This document shows positions 43,691 through 54,381 of a stretch of 64,000 bases of DNA, piece after piece (the stretch's first letter is position 1; every line of letters starts with the position of its first letter). The notes under the pieces were generated by a model that had not been told where the DNA came from, made no database searches, and worked only from the letters and a program-made list of their open reading frames with translations. A program made the translations under genes and the position numbers. This DNA is from Shinisaurus crocodilurus. Taxonomy: Eukaryota > Chordata > Lepidosauria > Squamata > Shinisauridae. The stretch is from the NCBI GenBank assembly GCA_021292165.1, contig CM037877.1:9601980-9665979 (forward strand), given 5' to 3'.

Positions 43691-45719
43691 TCCATCCCAG
43701 GAAAATTGTTTGTGCTCTGAGCTCAAATACGGATGTTTGTTTCTTTTCCTAGACACATTATTGTGCAGTGGCATCTGAGGCACCCACCATCCAAACTGGA
43801 GACTGCGGGAGGTCACTGGATGGCAGCTTATAGAGCAAGACACAGTTTTGATTGCTGAACCCATGGCAGCTGGAACAAAGTAGCTGAGCATTATGCTGGC
43901 ATTGTTAGAACAATACTTCACTTCAGGCCTGGATGTTTTTTGGGCCTCCCCATGAGCTGGCTCTTTTAAGACTGATGAGCCAGGGAGCCGGGAAGGAATC
44001 TTTTGAGAGCAGCAAGCATCAGCCAGAGATGCCTGCCCTGGGTAGCTGGAGAAAGAATTCAGGGGTGACGCAAACTTTCTGCCCATCGATGTCCCAGTCC
44101 CAGCCTGTAGGGCAGGGGAGGAGCACAGCCTTTTTGGCACCGAGGGCTGCATCAGATGACTGCTCGGAGGGTGGGGGCTGCACATGTGCGTGTGCATCAA
44201 TCACACACACACACGCTTACTACTCACACACACCCCAGCAGTGACAGATCTTGGTATTGCAGCAGCAACAGCACCTGTTCCATGTCATACCATCAAGGTG
44301 TTGTGCTGAAGCTCCTTTCCCAGCCACCCCAAAACAGAATGCCAGGAGAGAGGGGGAAACTGCTCTAGAGGCAGGGTCTATGTTTTTTTTTTTCCATTGA
44401 AGCCTTGTTCCTAGAGTGACCCCAGAGCATCCTAGGGAGCTGGCAGGAACCTTCAACCACTGCTTCCTGAGATGTTCCAGTAACACTCTAGGAATGAGCC
44501 TTCTATGGCAGAAACCATAGAGCATTTTTATAGGGCAGTTTTTCACCTTTTTTGGTGGCAGCAGATGCTGAGGGTATAGGGGTCACCAGACAAGCCTTGG
44601 GGGCTCCTGTTGAATGAATTTTTGTACCCCTGCTATAGGGGAACATGGGGGAGCAATACTGATGCTGGGGTGGAATGACCACATGGGCTTCTAGCAACCC
44701 AAGCTGTGGAATCAAGTCACTGGGTGTGGAAAATTGATGAATCCAATGGACAGGAGAATGCAGTTGCCTTCAGGAATACCTCATAAACTTTATGACATAA
44801 AGGATAAAATACATTTGGGGAGCACTTTGATCATGCAGAAAAGCTCTAGGAGCAAGGTTTATCAAAGCAAGATTGGGGTTTTCAGCTTCTTTGGCTACAC
44901 ACACATCACCTGCTAATCTCATTGTTTGCTAATCCACATTTTTTAAAAAAGAAGAAGTCTAACAACACATACGGTAAAGACAAATTGTATGCAGATGAAT
45001 GCATATTTAGATGATTTCTGTTTTATGTTAACGACTCTCCATGATTCATTGAACATCAAGCCTGCCAAGTTCACTTCAAAGTGACTGTTGCATCCGGGTC
45101 TTTGATCTTCATGCCAATGGGCACTGGGCCACCATTTGCTGGAATCAGAAAACACCAGTTTCTCGAAGGATGGGCAACCAACTGCTCTTTCCAGCCACAC
45201 AGAGGCTTAATGAGTAAAAGGTCATTAATTCCAGCCACTTTGTTTCATGGCTCTGCAATCATCATGGTTAAATGGGCCTGAAGGAGAAAGGGACCCTTTG
45301 GGTGGAAGAAGTCCCATTGAGAATCCCAGGTGGGCCTTTGACTACTTTTTAGATCACCACTGACCCCCGAGAAGACCCCAGACTCATATTTGAGAAGACC
45401 CCAGACTCATATTCCAGACCCCAAACCCTTGATATTGCAATTTTTTTTTATTTTTTGGACTCACAACACCTTTGAAACGAAGGCTGCAAGAGCTGATTCA
45501 GAGTTTTCATGGGAGCGGTACAGCATCGTACCCTCCAACATTTCACAGATGAAAATAGGGACACGCATGTGAAATTGTAAGAGGTATGGTTAAGCAACAT
45601 GAAGGTGTGATCAACAGGGTGTGGCCAGGCAACATGAGGGTGTGGCCAAGGGTATGGCCAGACAACCAAAGGGCATGGTCAAGTACAAAAGTTATTAGAG
45701 GAAAGGAAACACACATAAT
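43691..45719. other. Unassigned non-coding DNA with small tandem repeats
   Basis: Tandem 26-bp duplication (GAGAAGACCCCAGACTCATA) at about 45370-45418. About four 18-20 bp units of the type GTGTGGCCAGGCAACATGAG lie at 45580-45680. A CCCTCCAACATTTCACAGAT / GAAAATAGGGACAC block at 45531-45563 looks like a remnant of an interspersed repeat. No gene recognised. Confidence 0.45.
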
Positions 45720-46221
45720 CTTATATATTATAATTATTACATTATTATATTATACATTATTTTATAATATTTTATTAGTGGCTTTTGTATTTTTTTTAAC
45801 CTTACTTCAACCTTTAATTGTTGATATCTGGTGTTTTTCATGGGGGTAGGTCAGTGCTTGCAGGGCAGTCTCTTTCTTTTTGTTTTAAAAGTGTCCGGAT
45901 TGGTCCCGGCATTTTCAGGGCACTTGGAGAAGGAGAAGAAAAGGAGATGCGGAGTAGGGGGAGCTTTTGGGTTGGGGAACATACAAAAAGACACATGGGG
46001 GTTTTGAGCTCCTTCAGCCTTTTGCTCCAACACCTCTACCTCTGGTTTTGAAGCACAAGGAGTAACTTTGAGGGGTTGAACAGCTTTGTTGTTTGTTATT
46101 GTGGAAAGGCCCCAGTTTAAAGCACTTTTTGTGTTCTATTCACACAATTTAGATTTAAAGAAACACAAACTGGAATAATCTTACAGAATTTAACTAACTT
46201 GAATTAAGTTAAAACAAACAG

Positions 46222-46290
46222 TGCAATCCTACGCACAGTTACTCAGGAGTAAGTACAAATGTCTTCAGTGGGTCTTACTTACTTACCAGG
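46222..46290. mobile_element. Short palindromic MITE fragment inside copy 2
   Basis: GTGCAATCCTACGCACAGTT / ACTCAGGAGTAAGTAC then TTCAGTGGGTCTTACTTAC. Related to 63646-63735. It sits within the unnamed repeat, so it is probably a later insertion or part of that repeat. Confidence 0.5.
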
Positions 46291-46316
46291 GGGCCTGGTC
46301 AGAGGCAGCAGGTAGA

Positions 46317-46344
46317 GCACGCACGCACGCACGCACACACGCAC

Positions 46345-46381
<37 letters not shown>
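46317..46381. repeat. CACG / CA microsatellite
   Basis: GCAC units grading into CA units. Confidence 0.95.
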
Positions 46382-46384
<3 letters not shown>

Positions 46385-46560
46385 CCTTCCTGCTTAAAGG
46401 GGCCATGGACAAAATCGCAGATAAGCTAAATAGTTTGCGGGAAGAGGCAGGGGAATTTGTGGCTCTGCATAACAAATCAGGAATCTGCATAACAAAGTAC
46501 GAAGCCTGGACTGTCCCCGCAAATTCTGGGCATGCTTTGAACTTGCCCTTTACAAGGCCA

Positions 46561-48039
46561 ACAACAAATGATGTTTTGGTTAAGAACAGCTGGTGATAAG
46601 GACTGATGAATGCTCAGACACTGATTAGGATAAAAGGGGCTTTTCTAGATGAGGCCTTTTATTGCGCGTTCACCATTAGTTACCCAGTCACAGAAGTTTA
46701 TTGATGCTTCAGATGATGGCATCATCCTTCCAGTGTTTCTCCTGTGCTTTCCAGCAACTTTCCCGGTTTTCTGGGGGGAACGGGAAAAATGCAGTCTTTC
46801 TTGGAATTGCGAAACATTGTGTACAAATATACTTTAATCATGGAAGAAGAATGTGCACATTTCAAAAATGCATACATTCCAAAATTAGTACAGTTCAAAA
46901 AATGTGCACAATTGATGTGTACATTTGGAAAAATACACACGGAAATATGCACAGATTTTCATGTGAAAACAAAAACAAAAACCAAAGCTCACAATCTGAT
47001 ATGGACTCAAGTTGGAACCTGCTTCGAGATGGAATTCAGAGAACTTCAGCGAGCTTGAACTTTGCTAATTTGCACATCCTCAAAATTAACCCCTCAAGGA
47101 TTATGTTGGAGAAGTTCCTAATATACATGGACGTAAAACATGAAGCTGTGGGGGGGGGGCAGCTGAGATCCCCAGAAAGGTGTGAGATCACTTCACTTCT
47201 GATTTGTTCTCATCACCCATAGTGGTGCATCCCCTCTTCTAACTAGAACAAGGGTATAAAAGCTTAGGTAGCAAGAGCTCCCTCCCACCGCCCGCTCTCT
47301 TTCTTACAGGGCTGGATGTCCATGGACAAGATGAAAAGGCACTGCAGCTCAGATATGGCCCACAGACCAGCATTTCCCAATTCCTGCAGAAGATGTGCTG
47401 GCTCTCAGTCAGTGTCTGACCATACATGGTAACTCAGGGGAGGAGCCTGAATGACATCGGGTGGAGCTAAGAACAAAAGCTCTCACCAAGTCAGCAGAAA
47501 ATATAGCTTGGTTGTCAGTCCTGACCCCCTAACCCTCGGTTTTGTTTCCTTCTTCTGGAGATCCAGAGAAAAAGTGTAAAATCCCAAAACTTCAGATCAG
47601 TCCTGTCTGTTAGGCCATCAGATATAACCCGTGGGCTGCTTTCGGTAGCTTGGTGCATCATGCAGACCCGGTCTAATGTTGCTAGCCACTGCAGAGATGT
47701 AAAATAATAATAATAATAACAACAACTACAACAACAACAACAACATGAGAAACCTGATTGGCAGCCTGAAGGATACATTCAAAAGAATGGAAGAAGAGAG
47801 CTCTCTGCCAGCGAGGTCTAGCGCAGAGTGAGACAAAGAAGGAAGCAGTAGCACACAAAAGCTGCTGTAAGCTCCACATCCCTGATCCCTCCAGACAGAG
47901 TGGCTCAATTGGGAGAGGCAATTTGTCCTTGGTAGACCCAGTATCCACAGAGATGAGACAGCGTTGTTTACTGAATCAACAGTACCCTCAGCACAGCCTG
48001 CGTGGGGGAACCAAATGCACATTACCGCCGAGGCTAAAG
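46561..48039. other. Unassigned DNA, partly A/T-rich MITE remnant
   Basis: 46790-47080 carries the TAGGGATG-family interior (GTGCACATTTCAAAAATGC, GATATGGACTCAAGTTGGAA, GAGATGGAATTCAGAGAACT) and matches blocks at 51040-51120 and 53030-53110, but the left end is not resolved. AAT/AAC runs lie at 47703-47745. Remainder unrecognised. Confidence 0.5.
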
Positions 48040-48470
48040 AGCATAAAACCACTGATCCTGCAGTTACAGGGTCATAAAATCCTGCTTTCTATGTGAAAAG
48101 CATTTAATAGTGGACATTTTTAATGCCTTCTCTCGGGGAGATGCCAAACGAGAGGGACCCGGAATAATTACTCAGGATAAAATATTGGGACTAAATGCTT
48201 GTCAAGGAAACAGATGGTTCCTTCCCCCCACACACACACACACTTTTCCTCCCCCATCTCTCCAACTCCCAGCCCCAAATGCACGCAGTGTGTTCTGACA
48301 GTTTGACAGTTGATAAAGAAAAGACGTCTGCCATTAACTCTAAATAGAAACAAGGAACGCAAAATGAGAACTGGGCCCAGTGACGAACATAAGCAAGGGT
48401 TCCAGTCAGCCGATCTCAGCTGCGCTAGATAAAACAAGGTTATTTTGGCTGCTCCTGTGGATACTTTCGG
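48040..48470. other. Unique complex tract, candidate conserved non-coding DNA
   Basis: Repeat-free apart from a CA run at 48230-48242. Examples: CGGAATAATTACTCAGGATA, TTTGACAGTTGATAAAG, CCATTAACTCTAAATAG. Regulatory role is inference. Confidence 0.35.
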
Positions 48471-48713
48471 GAAGGGGGCCCCAGTCATAAATAGAAACTA
48501 ATGGACTACTCTAAACTGGTTGCCTATGCAGCAGATTTAGGATTTGGAGATAGCTCCCCCCAACACTTTCCTCAAATAGTGCAATTCGCTTGGCTTGCTT
48601 TCCCTGAATGGCTTGTTTCATGAGAATATAAGAATGCTGCTCATCCCAGAGTTCTAGTGCAGCGGGTGGAGTGATTCTGGCCCTTCTGCTTTGGAAGGGG
48701 AAGGAAAACTTCG
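48471..48713. other. Unassigned non-coding DNA
   Basis: Nothing recognised. Confidence 0.4.
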
Positions 48714-48893
48714 GTACATAGGAAGCTGTCTTACACTGTGCCAGATCATGGGTCCATCCAGCCCAGGATTGTCCACACTCAAGTCACAGCAGCTCCCCAG
48801 GGTTTCAGGCAGGAATTCTTCTAGCCTACCTGAATATGCCGGGGATTGAACCGGGCATGAAAAGCAGGTTCTCTACCACGGAGCCACAGCCCT
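48714..48893 (-). mobile_element. tRNA-derived SINE of the second tRNA family
   Basis: The minus-strand head is diverged (GGCTCCGTGGTAGAGAACCT A-box region; CCGGTTCAATCCCCGGCATA B-box region). The body has AAACCCTGGGGAGCTGCTGT and the tail GTGTAAGACAGCTTCCTATG. It is the only copy here that preserves the far 3' end. Confidence 0.82.
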
Positions 48894-49664
48894 TGGGACT
48901 GGGAGGTGCTTCCTTCCCCAAGGTGGGAAAAGACTCCAATTAGGTCTGGCAAGTGAGGGCACTGGCCACTAGCCTCCTCCTCCTCCACCATTTGGCTCGG
49001 AGTGGCAACCCACCTGACTTAGAGGTCACAGCATGGGATAGGCATTTACCAGGTTCAAGGCACCGAGTAGGAACCTGGAGGGTCACCGACACATAATTGG
49101 TCCCTGGAGAGCCCACTTTTCACCTCCTTCATGCTGTCCTAGGAATGGGCGAATCAGAAAAAAACTTGAGCTCACCAAAGTTCTCTGAATTCCATCTCAA
49201 AGCTCATTCCAACTCAAGCCCACATCAGATTGCAAGTTTTATTTTCTTTTTCTTTTTGCATGAAAATCTGTGCATATTTCCATGTGTATTTTTTTAAAAA
49301 ATGTATGCATTAATTGTGCACATTTGTGAAATGTTCTTATTTTGAAATGTTGAAATGTATGCATTTTTGAAATGTACACATGCTGTTGAATGCATTTCTT
49401 TTTTTCTTTTTATTTTGTCTGGAAATCACACAGCAAGATTGGAAATGTATGGACTTTTACCACAGATTATATCCAAGTCTGTGTTTAGTCCAAAAGGTGC
49501 AAACTAGGTAAAATCCTGATGAAAAACAAACTATTTGGCTTCCTTTTCTTGCCACGGCAGACAGCTCCAATGCAGGCTGGACAACTCAGTGATCATCCTG
49601 GGGCATCTGTAAGATGATGATGACACACTCTTCCAGCCGACCACTCACAGTTGGCCCTTTTTTT
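48894..49664. other. Unassigned plus diverged A/T-rich MITE
   Basis: From 49142 (TAGGAATGGGCGAATC) to about 49545 the sequence shows TAGGGATG-family internal blocks (GAGCTCACCAAAGTTCTCTG, AACTCAAGCCCACATCAGAT, AAAATCTGTGCATATTTCC). The right end is degraded. Confidence 0.5.
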
Positions 49665-50083
49665 TAGGGATGTACACATAAGCAAAACTTGAGCTCATTG
49701 AGGTTCTTCTAATTCCACATCAAAGCTTATTCCAACCTGTGTCCATATCAAGCTATGAGCGTCTTCTTTTTTCCATGTAGAGCTTCGGCTATTGGGCGGT
49801 ATAAAAATGTATTAAATAAATAAATAAATAAATGTACATTTGTACATATTTCCATACACATCGATTGTGCACATTCTTGAATGTAGACCTTTTTTATCCC
49901 ATTGATTAAAGCATATTGGTGCAATCTCTCTCCCCCCCCCCAAAAAAAGGTATGCATCCTTTCATGCACATTTTTTTACCCAGGTTTGGGCCCGTATTTG
50001 TACAATGTACAAATGTGGGCCCATATTTGGTTCTGCGCACTGGGTCAAGAAATGAACTGAAATGAATCTTTCATGCATCCCTA
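49665..50083. mobile_element. TAGGGATG-family MITE with L2 tail inserted
   Basis: Starts TAGGGATGTACACATAAGC and ends TTCATGCATCCCTA. The interior has CTTGAGCTCATTGAGGTTCT. An L2 3' tail of about 55 bp lies inside at 49779-49833. The flanking octamers do not match. A C run (49934-49942) is internal. Confidence 0.6.
49779..49833 (+). mobile_element. Minimal L2 3' tail insertion
   Basis: AGAGCTTCGGCTATTGGGCG / GTATAAAAATGTATTAAATA plus AAAT units: only the last part of an L2 (compare 53607-53654). An extreme 5' truncation. Confidence 0.85.
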
Positions 50084-50164
50084 TAATCCCTACCAGCCGG
50101 TGTGGGAGGATTTGATCCCTGTCCACAGAGCAATGTTCGTAGAAACAAAATCCTAACACACATC

Positions 50165-50640
50165 AAATCCTCTATATGAGGGGTGGGGGAACTGTTTAGC
50201 TGGTAGGTAGCAGTTACTTTACTCCCAACTCAAGGATGGAAAGCGGAATATCGGTGGTCAATATAAGAGGTTTAAAGATGTTCATAAGGCTAATCTAAAA
50301 AAAATGCAATATAAACATCGAAAACTGGGAAGCTCTGGCCCATGAACGATCTAAATGGAGGTCGGCCTTTCACGAAGGTTCCATGGACTTTGAAGAAGCC
50401 CGAGTGCAAGGTGAAAGGGAGAAACGTGCTAAGCGAAAAGCACGTCAAATGAATCCTTTACAGGACCATCTTCTATCTGGTAACCTGTGTCCTCACTGTG
50501 GGAAGCTGTGTGGATCTAGAATTGGCCTCCACAGTCACTTACGGACCCATCGCCAGAGTCTACACAATCTTCTTTAGAATTTCCTCCTTTTATCCCAGAA
50601 GACAATCTTACTCGGTCACGAGTGATCGCCTGATGATGAT
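50165..50640 (+). pseudogene. Retroelement ORF tail with C2H2-type zinc finger
   Basis: The frame at 50383-50577 (64 codons) ends in CPHCGKLCGSRIGLHSHLRTH, a Cys-x2-Cys-x12-His-x3-His finger, preceded by a basic segment (GEREKRAKRKARQ). Upstream in the same frame, after a stop, the reading HERSKWRSAFHEGSMDFEEA also looks protein-like. The combination resembles the extreme C-terminus of some LINE-type reverse transcriptases, where an SRIGL-type finger is common. Assignment is from memory of that pattern, not a search. No RT motif is present, so this is a fragment. Confidence 0.5.
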
Positions 50641-50673
50641 GACAGACTGACACAAAGGAAACCTCCTGGGGCC

Positions 50674-51125
50674 CAGGGGATGCATGAGAAATTTGTTCCA
50701 GTTTGCTTATGATCAGTATTTTACCCAGTTTGCACCTTCCAGACCAAATGCAGACTCGGCCACAATCTGTGGTCAAAGTCCGTACATTTCCAAGCTTGCA
50801 ATGTGATACATGGGCCAAAAAACAAATAAACAAACAAACAAAAAATGCTTTCAACATCATGCGTACATTTGGGAAATGTGCATGAAAAACGTGTACTATT
50901 GAAAAATGTGCACAAATACACATTAATCAGCAGGAGTAGAATGCATACATTTCAAAACATATACATTTGGGAAAATGCACATGGCAACATGCATGGATTT
51001 TAATGCAAAAAGAGAGGGGAAAAAATCAAAGGTTGCAATCTGATATGGACTCAAGTCAGAACGTGCTTTGAGATGGAACTCGGAGAACTTCCGTGAGTTC
51101 AAGTTCTGTGATTTGCACATCCCTG
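50674..51125. mobile_element. TAGGGATG-family A/T-rich MITE, best-preserved interior
   Basis: 452 bp. Ends CAGGGGATGCATGAGAAAT and TGATTTGCACATCCCTG (inverted CAGGGATG type). The interior runs through CATTTGGGAAATGTGCATGA, AACATATACATTTGGGAAAA and GATATGGACTCAAGTCAGAA. No target duplication seen. An AAAC run lies at 50820-50843. Confidence 0.65.
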
Positions 51126-51393
51126 TGCCAGAGCTCAAAGTGGATGTAGCTAACCCACACTCTCACACCATTCACATAGATACTATTATAGTGCACGCAC
51201 TATTCATATCATTCACGCACACGCACACACACACACACACCCCTGCTGCTGCCACTAACCCACTTGCTCTGGATAGTGGGAGGGCAAACCCGTCCCCACT
51301 GCAAGGCCTATGCGTAGTTGTGCTCATCCCACTGCTTCTCCTTCTTTGTCTTGGCTGCTATCGAAAAAACTGAGAAAAAGGCCCAGCTGGAGG

Positions 51394-51572
51394 TTTCATA
51401 GATTTCATAGATCATAGAGTTGGAAGGAGCCCACAAGGCTATCGAGTCCAACCCCCTGCTCAATGCAGGAAACTAGAGGAGGGGGTCTCCCATCCAAGTA
51501 ATAACCAGGCCTGACCCTGCTTAGCTTTCCACACTCAGAGTCAGACAAGCTGAGCCAGCGTAAGCCACAGGC
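51394..51572 (-). mobile_element. 5S-rRNA-headed SINE with CR1 tail, near complete
   Basis: Minus strand: GCCTGTGGCTTACGCTGGCT / CAGCTTGTCTGACTCTGAG, GGAAAGCTAAGCAGGGTC, AGGCCTGGTTATTACTTGG / ATGGGAGACC, then the CR1-like end. GTCAGGCC here is closer to 5S rRNA (GTCGGGCC) than GTCAAGCC in the 43150 copy. Confidence 0.9.
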
Positions 51573-51667
51573 CTGTAGGTAATGTATGCTTATATAGCTC
51601 TGCTGTCTCCACCACCTGCCAGCATTGATATACATACATCGCATGTGTGTAAATTAAGGGTGTGCAC
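51573..51667. other. Short spacer
   Basis: Nothing recognised. Confidence 0.4.
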
Positions 51668-53115
51668 TAGGAATGTATGAGAAATTTGTTTCAGTTCATT
51701 TTTTTTAATCAAGATTTGCCCAGTGCACACCTTCCAGTCTAAAACACAGATTCCAACACAATCTGCAGTCAAAGTTCATACATTTCCATGTTTGGGATGT
51801 GATTCACTTTCCCCCCAAAAAATGTATTCAAGTAATTCAACGGCATACGTACATTTGAAAAATGTGCATGAAAAGAATGTATGAACATTTATTTATTTAT
51901 TTATTTATTTATTACATTTATCAATCGCCCATCTGGCCGGTCACCCGGCCACCCTGGGCGATGTACAATTAAAATACAATAAAACACAATAAAATATAAT
52001 AATTAAAACAATATTAAAAAATTCTCATTAAAAACCTAACCCACCCCATATTCCCGCCTGAACAGCCATGTTTTTAATGCACGGCGGAAGCTCATCACGG
52101 AGGGGGCATGGCGAAGGTCACTAGGGAGGGAGTTCCATAATGTGGGGGCCGCCACAGAGAAGGCCCTCTTCCTAGTCCCCACCAGCCTGGCTGCTCTGGC
52201 TGATGGGATAAGGAGAAGGCCGTCCGTGGCAGACCTTGTTGAGCGGCCTACTTGATGTTGCTGGAGGCGCTCCTTGAGATAAGCTGGGCCGGAGCCGTGT
52301 AGGGTTTTAAAGGTCAAAACCAACACCTTGAATTCGGCTCGGCAAGCAACTGGTAGCCAGTGCAACTCTTTAAGCACTGGCGTGATGTGATCACGCCGGC
52401 GGCTGTCCTTAATCAGGCGAGCCGCCGCGTTCTGTACCAGCTGAAGCTTCCGGACCGTCTTCAAGGGTAACCCCACGTAGAGCGCATTACAGTAGTCTAG
52501 GCGAGAGGAGACCAAGGCATGAACCACTGATGGGAGCAGGTGATTAGGAAGGTAGGGGCGCAGCTGCCGTATCAGATGGAGTTGATACAGCGCCGCCCGG
52601 CTCACAGCTGACACCTGAGCCTCCATGGACAGCTGGGAGTCTAGAATGACCCCCAAGCTGCGGACCTGGTCCTTCAGGGGTAGATGTACCCCATTCAGCA
52701 CCAGGTCAACATCCCCTAACCTTCCCTTGTCCCCCACCAGAAGTACCTCGGTCTTGTCGGGGTTCAGCTTCAGCATATTCCTTCCCATCCAGCCAGCCAC
52801 TGACTCCAGGCACTTGGACAGGGTTTCAACGGCCAACCTCGGTGAGGACTTAAAACAGAGGTAGAGCTGCGTGTCATCCGCATACTGATGACACTGTATT
52901 CAAAGATGCACAGATGACACATATTCAAAGATGCACAGAACTCATGCATACATTTGGAGAAGGACGCACAAAAATATGCGTGCGAGATTTTCATGTGAAA
53001 AGGAAAAACAAAAAACAATGCTCGCAGATTGATACGGACTCGAGTCAGAATGAGCTTCAAAGTGGAATTTGGAAAACTTTGACAAACTCAAGTCTTGCTT
53101 GTAAGCACGTCCCTA
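51668..53115. mobile_element. TAGGGATG-family MITE split by an L2 insertion
   Basis: The left part (51668-51883) begins TAGGAATGTATGAGAAATTT. The right part (about 52894-53115) ends CTTGTAAGCACGTCCCTA and has GATACGGACTCGAGTCAGAA. Together they match the order of 50674-51125. A 27-bp tandem repeat (TATTCAAAGATGCACAGA twice, 52897-52941) sits just beyond the L2 junction. Confidence 0.65.
51884..52893 (-). pseudogene. L2 LINE reverse transcriptase, 5' truncated, C-terminal frame intact
   Basis: The frame is open from the truncation point to the stop at 52036-52038. It begins right at the RT catalytic motif (HQYADDTQLYL, with the Asp-Asp pair), then NMLKLNPDKTEVLLVG and VRSLGVILDSQLSME (RT fingers/thumb side), LDYCNALYVGLP, VQNAAARLI, LHWLPVACRAEFKVL and ends in the L2 C-terminal block (FSVAAPTLWNSLPSDLR). 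The protein copies RNA into DNA at the target site in intact elements; here the N-terminal half and endonuclease are gone. The 3' UTR has a stem-loop (TCGCCCAGGGTGGCCGG / CCAGATGGGCGA) and a TTTA/AAAT tail. Confidence 0.92.
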
Positions 53116-53130
53116 GCTGTGTACATACGT

Positions 53131-53654
53131 ATCATCTGCACTGGCTGCCAGTCTGTTTCCGGGCCCAATTCAAAGTGCTGGTGCTAACATTTAAAGCCCT
53201 AAACGGCTTGGGGCCAGGGTATCTGATGGATCATCTCCCCCCATATGTACCTGCCCAGACACTAAGATCTGCATCAGCGGTCCTTCTCCGAGAGCCCCTG
53301 CCAAAGGAAGTGAGGCAGGTGGCTACCAGAAGGAGGGCCTTTTCTGCTGTGGCACCCCGGTTATGGAATGAGCTCCCCAAAGAGGTTCGCCTAGTGCCTA
53401 CTTTGTATTCTTTCTGGCGCCAGGTGAAGACCTTTCTGTTATCCCAGGCATTTTAATCATTTTAATCATTTTAATCTTGTAATTGTTTTTAATTCCGTTA
53501 TTGTAACTGCTGCTGCTAGCTCTGCTGTTTGTTTTTAATCTGTGGTTTTAAATTTTATATTTTATATTGTATTTTATGATTTTAACTGTTGTAAACCGCC
53601 CAGAGAGCTTCGGCTATTGGGCGGTATAAAAATGTATTAAATAAATAAATAAAT
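53131..53654 (+). pseudogene. L2 LINE reverse transcriptase C-terminus, second subfamily
   Basis: The frame (to a stop at 53454) encodes LHWLPVCFRAQFKVLVLTFK, LNGLGPGYLMDHLPPYVP and AVAPRLWNELPKEVRLVP, the L2 C-terminal region. The 3' UTR is long and T-rich and ends in a stem-loop (CCGCCCAGAGAGCTTCGGC / TATTGGGCGGTATAAAAATG) and AAAT tail. Same subfamily as 37636-38004 and the tail at 49779. Confidence 0.92.
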
Positions 53655-54091
53655 ACCACAAAATTTGGTTTGGACCCTGGTCCAGTGATTCTGAAAACAG
53701 CCTGATCCACCTCGGACTGATCAATTTCATTTCAGGGCCTGAATCTTATTTTGTAAACCCAACCTTTGTGCCCCCCAACTGAATATCACCGGAAATCAAT
53801 GAACAACGATAACATGTTTGCTGTTTGTGACAGGCCTGGATGACCTTCACAGAAATAGTTGCTCCTTCCAACAGGAGGAAGCCTGCTAAATTTCAGTCAG
53901 GTTGGTGCAGGGCATTTCCAACTAAATGCTGTTAAATGTTAAGTTTGGGGGGGTGGGGTGGAAATGCAAACTACCACGATTTTTTTTTAAAAAAATAATC
54001 TTAGCAGAATTGAATGGAAATTGCAGACATAGTTGCATCTCCTGAGGGAATCAGGCCTGCCTAGTTTCATATAACTTGAAATACGCCTGCT
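53655..54091. other. Unassigned non-coding DNA
   Basis: No family recognised. Confidence 0.4.
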
Positions 54092-54381
54092 GACTTCTTT
54101 GAATGTCTTTAAGCAGGCACTGAAGACTTTGTTATTTCAGCAGGCCTCCCTTTTATAACATTATGTCATATTATTATGGAATTTTATTGTTTTTATGGAG
54201 TTTTAATGGAATTTTTATACTGTTTTTATGGAATTTTAGTGGAATTTTTATGCTGTTTTTGTGTTTGACAGATGTTTTTGTTGTATACTTGTCTGTTTGG
54301 TTGATTGTTATTTTGTACGCCGCCTAGAGTAGTGGTATATATGTGGGATATAAATTGAATAAATAATAAATAATAATAATA
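54092..54381 (+). mobile_element. Diverged LINE 3' end (L2-like)
   Basis: GCACTGAAGACTTTGTTATT / TCAGCAGGCCTCCC recalls the LKTxLFxxA end of L2 proteins. The UTR has repeated TTTTATGGAATTTTA units. It ends TACGCCGCCTAGAGTAGTGG / TATATATGTGGGATATAAAT and AAATAATAAT. A third L2-like tail type. Confidence 0.65.

Larger units (their letters stand above)
45720..46560 (+). repeat. Unnamed interspersed repeat, copy 2
   Basis: Ordered counterpart of 29031-29775: ATTATTTTATAATATTTTAT / TAGTGGCTTT, ACCTTACTTCAACC, GCTTGCAGGGCAGTCTCTTT, GGTCCCGGCATTTTC, GCAGCAGGTAGAGCACGCAC with a long CACG/CA run (46317-46381), CTTAAAGGGGCCATGG and GAGGCAGGGGAATTTG. Family unknown. Copy 1 and copy 2 place the GGTCCCGGCATTTTC block differently, so one has been rearranged. 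Confidence 0.65.

Noticed and set aside
43595..44200. 201-codon minus-strand ORF
   Set aside because: It is one of the longest frames, but its C-terminus is CR1 3' UTR and the rest is Ser/Pro/His-rich with no domain. Treated as chance.
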